From Verrucomicrobiaceae bacterium (GTDB taxonomy: Bacteria; Verrucomicrobiota; Verrucomicrobiia; Chthoniobacterales; JAATET01): 33,128 nt of DNA. The DNA lies in assembly GCA_027488755.1 (NCBI GenBank), contig JAIYAZ010000081.1, positions 1-33,128 on the forward strand, written 5' to 3'. Positions 1-8,593 of the stretch are shown here, piece after piece. Numbering within the stretch: position 1 is the stretch's first letter; each line of letters opens with the position of its first letter. The translations under genes and the position numbers were made by a program. Under the pieces are notes generated by a model. The model did not search any database and had not been told where the DNA came from. It saw only the letters and a list, made by a program, of their open reading frames with translations.

Positions 1-1
1 C

Positions 2-118
2 GCTTCCGCCACCGAAAGCGTCACCTCCCTCGACGCCACCTTCGAGCGCGTCACCGTCACCGATTCCCTCCCCGCACCCGCCAAGCGCTTCGCCCGCGTG
101 AAGGTGACTTCGCCATGA
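2..118 (+). CDS. 3' end of an unidentified gene (C-terminal 38 residues)
   Basis: The frame open from the left edge encodes 38 residues ending in LPAPAKRFARVKVTSP, then TGA at 116-118. The piece alternates short beta-strand-like stretches (VTSLDATFERVTVTD) and has the Ala/Thr/Val-rich codon use of its neighbours. Ends of this kind (a short strand followed by RRFARVRV-type residues) occur in secreted beta-rich proteins of Verrucomicrobia, but the fragment is too short to assign a family. It lies 33 bases before the GH43 gene on the same strand, so it may belong to the same transcript. The start is outside the window. Confidence 0.55.
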   Translation, partial: ASATESVTSLDATFERVTVTDSLPAPAKRFARVKVTSP

Positions 119-151
119 ATGTTCCGCCAGTTCTGACAAGCTCCCCTTTTC

Positions 152-1741
152 ATGCCGACAATTCAGAATCCCATCCTCACTGGGTTCAATCCTGACCCAT
201 CCTTCCTTCACGTCGGCGACGACTACTACATCGCAACCTCGACGTTCGAGTGGTTTCCCGGCGTTCAAATTCATCACTCCCGCGATCTCGTCCACTGGCG
301 CCTGCTCACCCGCCCCCTCGACCGCGTTTCCCAACTCGATCTCCGGGGCGTCGGCGATTCCTGCGGCGTGTGGGCCCCCTGCCTCTCTCACCACGAGGGG
401 ATATTCTACCTCGTTTACACCAACGCCAAAAATATGCTTCCGGGTCCAATGGACTGCCACAATTACGTGGTCACCGCCCCGGCGATCACCGGACCATGGA
501 GCGAGCCAGTGTATTTGCATTCCATGGGGTTCGATCCCTCGTTGTTCCACGACACCGACGGTCGGCACTGGTTGGTTGCGATGATCACCGAGAGTCGGCC
601 GGGGCGTCCCCTGTTCGGCGGCATCATGCTCCAGGAATACGACCCCGTCGCCCGCGCGCTGGTTGGCCCCGCCACCAACATTTTTCCGGGGCGCTTGGGA
701 TGCACGGAAGGCCCCCACCTTTATCGGCGGGATGGCTGGTATTATCTTGTCGTCGCGGAGGGCGGCACCGGCGATGGCCATGCCGTCAACGTCGCTCGTT
801 CTCGCGCCATCACGGGTCCCTACGAGGCCGATCCCGCCGGCTTGATGCTTACCAGCCGTTTCCACCCGGAACACCCCCTGCAATGCGCCGGACACGGATC
901 CTTCGTGGAGGCTCAGGACGGCAGTTGGTGGTGCGCCCACCTCTGCACCCGCCGCACCACCTCCACCCCGGCCCGCGTGCGCCTTGGCCGCGAAACCGCT
1001 CTCCAGGCCCTGACGTGGACAACCGATGGCTGGCCCCGTCTCGCGGAGACCGGTTTTCTGCCCCGCCTGACCGTCGCGGTGCCTGATCTTCCGCCCTCGC
1101 CTTGGCCCGAGTCACCCCACCGGGACGACTTTGCCGGTCCCGCGCTCGACCCGGTCTGGCAATCCTTGCGCGTCCCCATCACCGACGATTGGGCTTCGCT
1201 CAGCGCCCGACCCGGCTGGTTGCGCCTGCGCGGTCGCGATGGGTTGCTCTCCTCCTTTGAACAAAGCCTGATCGCCCGCCGCATCGGCGACGAGGCCGTG
1301 ACCGTCACGACCTACATCGACTTCAATCCCACCCACCCGAAGCACTGCGCGGGTCTCATCGTGATCTACGATCGGCGCACATGGAGCTACTTCCACCTCC
1401 GCGGGGACGAGGCCTTCGGCTGCGAGTTGGTAATCACTCACTGCCGCAAAGGCGTGATGCGCCAGGAGTTGGCCTGGGCCCACCCCCGCCAGGTCTTCCC
1501 GCTTACCTGGCTGCGCCTTGAAATCGATCTCGAACACGCCCAATTCAAAATGTCCCGCGACGAGCACTTGTGGGTCACGATCGGCTCTCCCTTCGCCCCT
1601 TCAGAAATCAGTGCCGACGGATTTACCGGCCCCTTCGTCGGCGTGTGTTGTCAGGATGGACTCACCCGCACCCAAACCGCCGATTTTGCCTGCTTCGACT
1701 ACATCCCCGCAGCGAACCGCGGCGATGATTCCCCCCGATAG
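152..1741 (+). CDS. xynB: GH43 beta-xylosidase (subfamily 11-like)
   Basis: Predicted to release xylose from the non-reducing end of xylo-oligosaccharides, possibly with alpha-L-arabinofuranosidase side activity as is common in the family. The 529 residues match the usual length of two-domain GH43 xylosidases. The N-terminal five-bladed beta-propeller (about 1-310) begins with NPILTGFNPDPSF and contains STFEWFPGVQIHHSRDL, a hallmark of the XynB/SXA-type group. The expected acidic triad is visible: base Asp15 in NPDPS, pKa-modulating Asp128 in GFDPSLF, and acid Glu186 in CTEGPHLY. A C-terminal beta-sandwich (about 325-525, GH43 C2 type) follows. There is no signal peptide, so the enzyme should be cytoplasmic. 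The ATG at 152 starts exactly at the conserved N-terminus. The next genes are convergent, so this transcript ends here. Confidence 0.95.
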   Translation: MPTIQNPILTGFNPDPSFLHVGDDYYIATSTFEWFPGVQIHHSRDLVHWRLLTRPLDRVSQLDLRGVGDSCGVWAPCLSHHEGIFYLVYTNAKNMLPGPMDCHNYVVTAPAITGPWSEPVYLHSMGFDPSLFHDTDGRHWLVAMITESRPGRPLFGGIMLQEYDPVARALVGPATNIFPGRLGCTEGPHLYRRDGWYYLVVAEGGTGDGHAVNVARSRAITGPYEADPAGLMLTSRFHPEHPLQCAGHGSFVEAQDGSWWCAHLCTRRTTSTPARVRLGRETALQALTWTTDGWPRLAETGFLPRLTVAVPDLPPSPWPESPHRDDFAGPALDPVWQSLRVPITDDWASLSARPGWLRLRGRDGLLSSFEQSLIARRIGDEAVTVTTYIDFNPTHPKHCAGLIVIYDRRTWSYFHLRGDEAFGCELVITHCRKGVMRQELAWAHPRQVFPLTWLRLEIDLEHAQFKMSRDEHLWVTIGSPFAPSEISADGFTGPFVGVCCQDGLTRTQTADFACFDYIPAANRGDDSPR

Positions 1742-1792
1742 GAACCACCCCGCTCACGGAGGGGAGGGGAGCTACCTTTCCAGCCATTCCCT

Positions 1793-1842
1793 CGCCCCCG
1801 CCGCAGCCGAAAGCGGAAAATCGGGCCTTGGCACCGGGGGCG
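1793..1842. terminator. possible bidirectional terminator between convergent genes
   Basis: The 106-base gap between the stop of the GH43 gene and the stop of the minus-strand TIM-barrel gene contains an 8-base inverted repeat, CGCCCCCG (1793-1800) and CGGGGGCG (1835-1842). A smaller nested CCGC/GCGG hairpin lies at 1801-1816. The location between two convergent stops suits a shared terminator. There is no clear T-tract and the loop is long, so this is only a candidate. Confidence 0.28.
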
Positions 1843-1847
1843 GGAGT

Positions 1848-2684
1848 TCAATCGCGGCCCACAAAATCCGACCAGGCGGAGAGGGCTTGCTCCAAGGGAG
1901 GCAAGTGCGGATGCCAGTGCCGTTCCCACTCCAGGGAAATCACGCCCTCGTAACCGTCTTCTCGCAGCAGTTCATCCAGCTCAGCAAGGGGAAAGTCACC
2001 GGCGCCCGGGGGAACGTAGGATCGGACACCCCCGACCGCGGAGCTGTCTTTGACGTGGATGTGGCGAATCCACGGGCGAAGGGTCTGCCATGTCTGGCGA
2101 ACGGACTCTCCGCCAAGGTGCCAGGTGTGGTGGCTGTCCCAGAGTATATGAATACCGTCGGGCATGCGCGCGGCCAACTCGAGCACGGGTGGGCTGGTTA
2201 CTAGGGAATCGTGGGTCTCGATCAATAGGTCACAGGCCCATCCCGCCGATTCGCGTTCGGCGCTCCATGCCGAGAGAAGATCGAGGGCGGGCTGCCAGCC
2301 CGCCGCGTCGCGCGGAGGCTGATTGCGGGGCCCGCCGTCGAAGATTCGGATCCAGGGGCAGCGAAAGTGTTCGGCAAGCCGGGCAAAGCCGCGCAGTTCA
2401 TCGAGCCCCGTCATGCCATCGAGCAGCCGCGCGGAAGATCCAAGCACGACCACGCGCTGGCCGGCTGCCGCGAGCAGATCGGCGGCGGCATCCAACCCGC
2501 TCTCCGCGAACCAGCCGGGGAGATCCAGCCGGCCCGCGACGAAACGCAGCTCCAAATCCTGCAGGCCGAAACGAGTCGCGAGGGCGCTGATTTTGATCAG
2601 GTCGAGTTCCCCGCAACCGAGGCTGGAAAACGCGCGTCGGAAGAGCCGCGGTGGAGGATTGGTCCGCTCAAGTGCTGAGGTCAT
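1848..2684 (-). CDS. sugar phosphate isomerase/epimerase family TIM-barrel protein
   Basis: A 278-residue xylose-isomerase-like TIM barrel (AP endonuclease 2 superfamily), predicted to isomerise or epimerise a sugar or keto-sugar using a divalent metal. The usual metal-site motifs occur in order: Glu156 in LLIETHD, Asp183 with His185/His186 in LWDSHHTW, His210 in HIHVKD, and Glu252 in ISLEWER. The length is typical and there is no signal peptide, so it acts in the cytoplasm. I chose the ATG at 2684, which overlaps the end of the upstream dehydrogenase gene by 17 bases. An in-frame ATG at 2723 would add 13 residues (MAGRSSPNSTSGP) lying wholly inside that gene. The overlap implies translational coupling. 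The exact substrate cannot be read from the sequence. Confidence 0.88.
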   Translation of the reverse strand: MTSALERTNPPPRLFRRAFSSLGCGELDLIKISALATRFGLQDLELRFVAGRLDLPGWFAESGLDAAADLLAAAGQRVVVLGSSARLLDGMTGLDELRGFARLAEHFRCPWIRIFDGGPRNQPPRDAAGWQPALDLLSAWSAERESAGWACDLLIETHDSLVTSPPVLELAARMPDGIHILWDSHHTWHLGGESVRQTWQTLRPWIRHIHVKDSSAVGGVRSYVPPGAGDFPLAELDELLREDGYEGVISLEWERHWHPHLPPLEQALSAWSDFVGRD

Positions 2685-3720
2685 AGGCCCGGAGGTCGAG
2701 TTCGGAGAGGAGCGGCCGGCCATCCAGCCATCGGCTCAGATTGTCGAGCACGAGCTGACCGCACCGGGGAAAACAATCCGGCGTGGGGCCGCTGACGTGC
2801 GGGGTGAGGGTGACGTTGGGGAGGCCGCGCAGCGGGGAGGCGTGGGGCAGGGGCTCCTCGGCGAAAACATCGAGCGCAATCCGCAGGTGCCCCTCCCGCG
2901 CGACGCGAACAAGCGCGCTTTCGTCCACGACCGCGCCACGGCCACAATTGACCAGAACCGTGCCGGGCCGCAGGGCCCGCAGATGCCGTTCCTCGACCGA
3001 GCCTTTGCTGCGCGGCGTGAGGGCTTCGAGTTCCATGAGCACGTCGGCTCCCGAGCCGAAGAGGGATTCAAGGTTGGGCAGGGGCTCGGCTCCATATTGG
3101 CGAATGAAGTCCGGATCCACGCCTTCGGAAAATACCTCGACCCGAACCCGGAAGGGCTTCAGCAAACCAAGGAGGGTCCGGGCAATCCGGCCGAAGCCGT
3201 GAATCGCGACGCGGCGGTCGAACAGCGTTCGTCCGTCCCCATGGCCGGTTCGCCAACCCGCGCGTTCATGCATCACTCCGCCCCAATACTGGGTTTCGCG
3301 CAACGCGGCCAGGGCGAGGAGCAGCGCATGTTCCGCGACCGTCTCGGCGGCAAGATCGCCCCAGTTGCTGACCCGCACGCCGTGTTCCAGAAAATGCCGG
3401 GGAAGCAGTTGGCGCACCGAGCCGGCCACATGAGCCACGTAGCGCAGGTGCTCGAGCGCCGCCTCCGGCAACGGGGGCGTGGACCAATGGCTGACCAGCA
3501 CTGCCGGGCGTTTGGCCGCGAGCAGGCCGGGCCAATCCATTCCCGGTGCCGTGGGATTGATCGCGTTTTCCGCGCGGGTCAGGCGGATCAGGTCTTCCCC
3601 GAGGGAGCCGGGAAAAAACGCCGACCACTCGGCCGGGGTAAGGGCGATGATTACAGAAGGCACGGGCGAGGGGAATGGCCTCTTCGGGTCGCTTCTCGCT
3701 TTATGAGCCGCGAAAAACAA
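2668..3720 (-). CDS. D-isomer specific 2-hydroxyacid dehydrogenase family protein
   Basis: An NAD(P)-dependent oxidoreductase of the D-2-hydroxyacid dehydrogenase family, 350 residues if translated from 3720. The nucleotide-binding Rossmann motif is at about 171-181 (VAIHGFGRIAR), and the catalytic Arg261 (NCGRGAVVDE), Glu289 (LDVFAEEP) and His308 (LTPHVS) are all present, so it should be active. The physiological substrate is probably a sugar-derived 2-keto or 2-hydroxy acid, but the sequence does not tell. No ATG fits: the most upstream start is TTG at 3720, and GTG at 3663 (giving PSVIIALTPAEW near the N-terminus) is an attractive alternative because conserved-looking sequence begins there. 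It is transcribed divergently from the GH36 gene and overlaps the downstream isomerase-like gene by 17 bases, so the two form one operon. Confidence 0.88.
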   Translation of the reverse strand: MFFAAHKARSDPKRPFPSPVPSVIIALTPAEWSAFFPGSLGEDLIRLTRAENAINPTAPGMDWPGLLAAKRPAVLVSHWSTPPLPEAALEHLRYVAHVAGSVRQLLPRHFLEHGVRVSNWGDLAAETVAEHALLLALAALRETQYWGGVMHERAGWRTGHGDGRTLFDRRVAIHGFGRIARTLLGLLKPFRVRVEVFSEGVDPDFIRQYGAEPLPNLESLFGSGADVLMELEALTPRSKGSVEERHLRALRPGTVLVNCGRGAVVDESALVRVAREGHLRIALDVFAEEPLPHASPLRGLPNVTLTPHVSGPTPDCFPRCGQLVLDNLSRWLDGRPLLSELDLRAYDLST

Positions 3721-3774
3721 ACCGATTATTTATCAACAATCCAATGACTTGCCCACGGTAACGTCGGCGGGGGA

Positions 3775-3790
3775 AGAGAACGCGTTTACT
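3775..3790. promoter_or_regulatory. candidate LacI-family operator in the divergent promoter region
   Basis: The 190-base region between the divergent dehydrogenase and GH36 genes contains AGAGAACGCGTTTACT. Six of its eight symmetric base pairs form a palindrome around a central CGCG, and it differs at two positions from the perfect palindrome AGTAAACGCGTTTACT. LacI/GalR regulators typically bind such CG-centred sites. The 12-base core AACGCGTTTACT recurs at 10309-10320 before the PEP-CTERM gene. No convincing -35/-10 pair was found nearby on either strand. Confidence 0.5.
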
Positions 3791-3910
3791 CCCTTGCTTC
3801 TGGAATGAGGGGGAGGATTCCTGCCTAAAGCAATGGTAATCTCACCTTGGATTCCTCTCGCTCGATGAGTTACGTGAGGGCTTCCCACCCGCGTTTCTTT
3901 GCCCCGGATC

Positions 3911-6073
3911 ATGCCGTTTCTTGACGCTCAGCACCCTTGTTTCGACTACGATTTAGCCGGCACCACGGTGCGTTACTCGCGATGCGGGCGCACGGGCATC
4001 GTGGAGTTTAGCTGTTTTCCGACCGCGATGGCGGGACAGATTTCTCCGCCGCGCGAGGTGCTCAGCGGTCCCCACATTGATGGTCTGCCCGCGCGGTGGA
4101 AACCCGTGTTCGCCCAGGTGCCGGAGTGGCTCGTGCAGTTCAAGCTAGCCGGTTTTCCGGAGCCCGGAGGACATCAAGTCGGGCGGAGCCTGCGGGGGGC
4201 CGTTGAACTGAACGCGCTTTCCTTCTCGTCCCTCGATCTGGACGAGACCGCGAACCGGGTGCGAATCACCGCCACGGTGCGGCATCCCGCGGGCTATCGA
4301 CTCGCCCACATCCTCGAGTGGGGGAGGGGAAAGGCGTTTTTCGAACTCCATACCGAGTTCCACAACGAAAGTTCGCGGCCCTGCACGCTCGAGTATTTGC
4401 CGAGTTTTTCGCTCGGGGGCGTGACGCCGTTCGATTCCGGGGAGGCGGCGGAGCGACTGCGGCTGCACCGCTTTCGTTCGGCCTGGAGCGCCGAGGGGCG
4501 GCACGATGTTCAGTCCTTGGAGGAGCTTCACCTGGAGCGCTCGTGGGGCAATTTCAGCCGCCGCGTCGAGCGCTTTGGACAGGTCGGGTCTATGCCGGTG
4601 CGGGGTTTTTTCCCGTGGGCGGCTCTTGATGATTGTGTGGCGGGGGTGATGTGGGGCGTGCAATTGTCCGCGCCCGGTTCCTGGCATATCGAGGTCGGGC
4701 GTACGCAGGACAAGGTGACCCTTTCGGGCGGTCTTCCGAGCCGCGACTTCGGGGAATGGTGGAAGGAAATTGCCCCGGGGCAATCCTTTGTGTCCCCCAC
4801 GGCGGTGCTGGCCTGCGTGCGCGGTAACATCGACGACCTCTGCGTGGCACTCACCTCCGCCCAGGTGGCCGCAGCCGAGCGGCAGCCCGCTTGGGATCAT
4901 GAGTTGCCGGTCATCTTCAACGAATGGTGCTCCTCATGGGGGGAGCCCACCCGGGAGGCGATTCTGACGACCGCCCGAAAGTTGGCGGAGACCCGCACGA
5001 AGGTCTTCGTGATCGACGATGGCTGGGCGGAAAAACCGCCGGGAGAGGGCATTCAGTTCAACGGCGACTGGAACGTGAATTTTACGCGTTTTCCCGGGGG
5101 CCTGCGCCCAACCTGCGACGCGCTCCGCGAGCTGGGGTTGATTCCCGGACTCTGGTTTGAGCTCGAAGCCGCCACGGAAGGCACGGAGGCGTTTGCCCTT
5201 GAGGACCGGCATCTCCGCCGCGAAGGACGTCTCGTGCAGGTGGGGTCGCGCCACTTCTGGGATTTGCGCGATCCGCTAACTCAGGAGCACTTGGCGCGAA
5301 AGGTGATTTGCCGGCTGCGGGACGATGGATTTGGATACCTCAAAATCGACTACAACGATTCGCTCCCCGCGGGAGTCGACGGGGCCGAATCTCCCGGTGA
5401 AGGCCTTCGCCAGCACCTGGCTGCCGTCCAGGAGTTTATTGCGCGCATTCGTCGGGAGTTGCCCGACCTCCTCATCGAGAATTGCTCCTCCGGGGGGCAT
5501 CGGCTTGAGCCGTCCTTTCAGGCGCTTTGCGCCATGGGGGCGTTTTCCGACGCGCACGAAACGCCGACCATTCCCCTCATCGCCGCCAATCTCCACCGGC
5601 TCATTCTTCCCCGGCAGTCGCAGATTTGGTGCGTGGTGCATGCCGGGGATTCCCTTCAGCGAATGCGTTTCGGGCTCGCCGCGACTTTTCTCGGGCGCGT
5701 TTGTCTTTCGGGGGAAATCGAAGCGCTCGATGCCGGGCGGTTCGCGGAGATCACGGCGGCGCTGGCCTTCTACGAGCGGGCGGTGCCGGTCATTCGCGAC
5801 GGGCGCACCCGCTTGCACCGGGCGCTGGGGTCGAGCTGGAACGCCCCGCGGGGCTGGCAGGTGGTCGAGCGCCACACCGACTCGCTGGCCTTGATTGTGG
5901 CGCACACCTTTGGCGGGCAGAGTGCCTACGCCCCCGTCGTTCCTTTGCCGGAGGGCAAATGGCGCGTGAGCCATGTTTACGGGGACGCGACTCCGAACAT
6001 CGACCAGCACGTCTTGCACTGCGGCTCAATGGGTTCGTTTTCTGCAACGGCGTTTCTCCTCGAACGCCATTGA
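3911..6073 (+). CDS. GH36 family alpha-galactosidase
   Basis: Predicted retaining alpha-galactosidase that removes alpha-linked galactose from oligosaccharides. The 720 residues contain an N-terminal beta-supersandwich (about 1-300) and a TIM barrel with the family signature VFVIDDGWAE and DWNVNFTRFPGGL. The nucleophile is Asp480 in LKIDYNDS, ENCSSGG lies downstream, and the acid/base is Asp547 in FSDAHE. The length agrees with the tetrameric bacterial GH36 group. No signal peptide is visible, so it is probably cytoplasmic. I chose the ATG at 3911 (MPFLDAQHPCF); a TTG four codons upstream is in frame but less likely. It is the first gene after the operator-like site at 3775 and is divergent from the dehydrogenase. 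A 303-base gap separates it from the next gene. Confidence 0.93.
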   Translation: MPFLDAQHPCFDYDLAGTTVRYSRCGRTGIVEFSCFPTAMAGQISPPREVLSGPHIDGLPARWKPVFAQVPEWLVQFKLAGFPEPGGHQVGRSLRGAVELNALSFSSLDLDETANRVRITATVRHPAGYRLAHILEWGRGKAFFELHTEFHNESSRPCTLEYLPSFSLGGVTPFDSGEAAERLRLHRFRSAWSAEGRHDVQSLEELHLERSWGNFSRRVERFGQVGSMPVRGFFPWAALDDCVAGVMWGVQLSAPGSWHIEVGRTQDKVTLSGGLPSRDFGEWWKEIAPGQSFVSPTAVLACVRGNIDDLCVALTSAQVAAAERQPAWDHELPVIFNEWCSSWGEPTREAILTTARKLAETRTKVFVIDDGWAEKPPGEGIQFNGDWNVNFTRFPGGLRPTCDALRELGLIPGLWFELEAATEGTEAFALEDRHLRREGRLVQVGSRHFWDLRDPLTQEHLARKVICRLRDDGFGYLKIDYNDSLPAGVDGAESPGEGLRQHLAAVQEFIARIRRELPDLLIENCSSGGHRLEPSFQALCAMGAFSDAHETPTIPLIAANLHRLILPRQSQIWCVVHAGDSLQRMRFGLAATFLGRVCLSGEIEALDAGRFAEITAALAFYERAVPVIRDGRTRLHRALGSSWNAPRGWQVVERHTDSLALIVAHTFGGQSAYAPVVPLPEGKWRVSHVYGDATPNIDQHVLHCGSMGSFSATAFLLERH

Positions 6074-6376
6074 TCGACGCTCGTGACCTCATCCCTTCGT
6101 TCCAAGTGCTCCTCCAGGTGGTTTGGTTTAACCCCTCTCCACCCCGGTTGGGCTTTCCGCGGCCCCGCGCGTCTGCCGACGGCCGGCGGCCGGCGGCCGG
6201 CGGGGCTACGTGGCGACAAACCCCGAGGCGGCGGAGGGCTGGGTCGAAGCTCCGTTTGCGGGCACCGATCTTATCCCGGGAACATCGATCCCTGCTGGTC
6301 GGATCCCAATTCCTTCGATGGGGGGCTGGCGGTCCAATAAATCCCCGCAAAGTAAACTCAACCCGGTCCCTCCCTC
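6074..6376. other. 303-base intergenic region between GH36 and GH-O-like genes
   Basis: No gene is supported here. The region contains a GC-only heptamer repeat (6181-6201). Near its right end is AGTAAAC at 6351-6357, equal to one half of the operator-like palindrome found elsewhere in the window, but the second half is absent. A 58-codon open frame beginning with GTG at 6210 runs past the start of the next gene; it has no recognisable product. Confidence 0.5.
6181..6201. repeat. three tandem copies of GGCCGGC
   Basis: Three perfect head-to-tail copies of the 7-base unit GGCCGGC are followed by GGGGC. The unit is nearly self-complementary (GCCGGC), so the array can fold on itself. It lies in the gap after the GH36 gene and may be a slippage product or part of a weak terminator structure. 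Confidence 0.6.
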
Positions 6377-8593
6377 ATGCAACTGATGTCCGATGCAATC
6401 GCCGTGACGGGATCCCGGCATGGAATCTTCTGCGAGCCTCACCGCCGGGCGTGCGCGCTGTTGCGCTTCGCTCCTTTTCATGCCCGGCCGCAGTTTCACC
6501 TGCGCGCAGGGCTGCGAGTCGGCGAGCGCGAAGTAATTTTCCCGCTGGCTCCGCTTGCTGGGGCGGAGGACTTTTCCTTTGTCGATCAACGCACCTCGCC
6601 GTGCTCCGTAGGGTTTATCGGAATCGACTCCGCCTCCGGGCTCAAAGTTCGCCTCACGATCACAACCCCGTTTCGGCCGGGCGACTCGGAGTTTTCCACC
6701 ATCCCGGTGCTGTTGTTTTCCCTCACGCTCGAGCCTCTCGGCGGCCAGTTTCGCTGGGAGGCGCAATCCAAGCCGCCAAAGAAGGCGGAGCTATTCCTCG
6801 AAATCACCGATGGCCCCTTTGCCTACGAGGAACGGGGGCGCGACGCGTTGAATCTTGTTTTTGAGGCGACCAACAGCCGACCCACCACCGGACCGGAATG
6901 GTTCAAAGGGATCGGCGAGGCCGTGCCGCAGCGGGATCGCCTCGTGGGGATTGCGGGCAAACGACAGGGCCGCCGCTTCGTTCAGGCCATCAGCCCTCAT
7001 GCCGCAACCCCATTTCCCGCTCTTAACATGGCTTGGTGCACGTGGAGTGCCGCCACGCTGCGCGTTCAGGGCAAAACCCTGCCCTTTCGCTATCAGGCGC
7101 GGTTTACGGGTCTCGATGCCGTCGCACGCTGGGCGCGAAAATCCGCCGGCGAAATCGCCGACAACGCCACTTGCATCGATGCCATTCTCACCGATCACAA
7201 TCTCGGCCCCGCCACCTCGCATCTCTTGGCCTACACCCTGCACTCGTGGGCCATTAACACGTGGTGGTGCACCCGGCCGGACGGACGCGACTGGTTCAGC
7301 GTCTGGGAGGGCAACTGCCATTTCCACTCCACCGTGGACGTCGAGTTCACCCAAGCCCCGTTTTATCTTACGCTCTGGCCGGAGTTGTTGGGCATCGAAC
7401 TCGACACTTGGCCGGAATACGCCAAAGACGGCCAAGCCTGTCTCGGCGCACGGGGCTTGGGCACCCAGTTTCTTTCCCACGACTGCGGAGCCTTTGGCGT
7501 TGCCGACGGACAGGTTTACCCGCACGAAATGGAAATCGAGGAGACCGCGAACTACATCCTCTTGGCATTCGCGTATTCGCGTCGCACGGGGAGCTCCTCG
7601 ATTGTGAAAAAACACGCCGCCACGCTTGATGCGTTTACCCGATTTCTCATTGCGGCCGACACCACCGGGAACGGCGTTCCCGATCACGGCGTCGCCAACA
7701 CCATTGATGATGGCTCCCCTGCCGTGCAGTTCGGCAAAGAGCAAACCTACCTCGCCGTCAAAACCCTCGCCGCCCTGGAAACGGGTGCGCTCCTCCTCGG
7801 CAATCGTTTCCGTGCCACCGCCAAAGCCGCACGGGCGCAAGCCCGCCGCCTCCGGGCCACATTCAACAAACACTCCTGGGCCGGCGACCATTTCACCGTG
7901 CTCCTGCAGAAAAGCGGCACGCTGAAAGACCCGTGGACGGGCAAGGAAAAACATTGGAAAGCCATTCCTGGTTGGGACGCCCCGCACATCTACACCGCCA
8001 ACACGCTGCCCATCCTCGACATGGTCGGCTACGATTTGAAACTCAACCCCGCCCGCGTGAAGCAGGACCTGGCCACCGCGACCGCCCGCTGTCTGCGCGA
8101 ATACGGCTGCGCCCACACCGATTTCACCGCCGAAGCGCAGCAGGCCTTGGTCGAGGCCGCCAATGCCGGACTCGCGGGTGCCGCCCGCAATCCCGGTTGG
8201 ATCTCCATGAATATGCTCCGTGACCTCGCCGCGCTTTATCGCGGCTTGGATCATACCGCGCTTTTCGAACGCTACTGGGAATGGCAGGTGGCCACCAACA
8301 CCCGCGAAACCCATCTGTTTTTCGAAACCTTCGGCGGCAATCATCTCCATTTTTACCCGCGCGGCGTCGCGCTTTGGGGCGTCTTCGACGCCGTCAATGG
8401 CCTCGCCATCGATCGCCCGCAAAAGCTCCGTCGACCGCGACCCGCTCTGCCTCATCTGCGCGCCGCGCGACTCGATCTCGCGTTTGCATCCAAACGAACA
8501 GCGTCCCCGGTGAGGGCCGCAATGTCCCGCGATCCGGGCTCCACCCACCTGTCGCCCTCCATTCACTCCCCCGACAGACCAGGTGGAGGCTGA
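6377..8593 (+). CDS. clan GH-O-like glycosidase (GH52/GH116/glutaminase-A-type fold), function unassigned
   Basis: A 738-residue protein with an N-terminal beta-sandwich (about 1-260) and an all-helical (alpha/alpha)6 barrel (about 270-690). Motifs resemble both GH52 beta-xylosidases and the glutaminase-A-like DUF4965 family: FSVWEGNCHFHSTVD (Glu311 in the position of the GH52 nucleophile), FLSHDCGAFGV, MEIEETANYILLAFAYSRRT, and GVANTIDD, where Asp444 aligns with the GH52 general acid. FYPRGVALWGV resembles the GH52 C-terminal YYPRGV. From these I infer a cytoplasmic exo-glycosidase, perhaps a beta-xylosidase or beta-glucosidase. No signal peptide is seen. The last roughly 75 residues are rich in Arg, Pro and Ser, have no domain character and may reflect a decayed or frameshifted tail. 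A second ATG at 6386 is an alternative start. Confidence 0.7.
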   Translation: MQLMSDAIAVTGSRHGIFCEPHRRACALLRFAPFHARPQFHLRAGLRVGEREVIFPLAPLAGAEDFSFVDQRTSPCSVGFIGIDSASGLKVRLTITTPFRPGDSEFSTIPVLLFSLTLEPLGGQFRWEAQSKPPKKAELFLEITDGPFAYEERGRDALNLVFEATNSRPTTGPEWFKGIGEAVPQRDRLVGIAGKRQGRRFVQAISPHAATPFPALNMAWCTWSAATLRVQGKTLPFRYQARFTGLDAVARWARKSAGEIADNATCIDAILTDHNLGPATSHLLAYTLHSWAINTWWCTRPDGRDWFSVWEGNCHFHSTVDVEFTQAPFYLTLWPELLGIELDTWPEYAKDGQACLGARGLGTQFLSHDCGAFGVADGQVYPHEMEIEETANYILLAFAYSRRTGSSSIVKKHAATLDAFTRFLIAADTTGNGVPDHGVANTIDDGSPAVQFGKEQTYLAVKTLAALETGALLLGNRFRATAKAARAQARRLRATFNKHSWAGDHFTVLLQKSGTLKDPWTGKEKHWKAIPGWDAPHIYTANTLPILDMVGYDLKLNPARVKQDLATATARCLREYGCAHTDFTAEAQQALVEAANAGLAGAARNPGWISMNMLRDLAALYRGLDHTALFERYWEWQVATNTRETHLFFETFGGNHLHFYPRGVALWGVFDAVNGLAIDRPQKLRRPRPALPHLRAARLDLAFASKRTASPVRAAMSRDPGSTHLSPSIHSPDRPGGG

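Noticed and set aside
2668-3720. Identification of the dehydrogenase as phosphoglycerate dehydrogenase (serA)
   Set aside because: It lacks the C-terminal regulatory extension of many SerA proteins and sits among sugar genes; the catalytic residues only identify the broad family.
2323-3747. A 474-codon plus-strand frame opposite the dehydrogenase and isomerase-like genes
   Set aside because: The minus-strand proteins have complete catalytic motifs; the plus-strand translation is Arg/Gly/Pro-rich and featureless.
6210-6386. A 58-codon GTG-started frame (EAAEGWVEAPFAGTDLIPG) in the gap before the GH-O-like gene
   Set aside because: The translation looks somewhat protein-like, but there is no recognisable family, no clear ribosome-binding site, and it overlaps the next start. 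Not enough support to call a gene.
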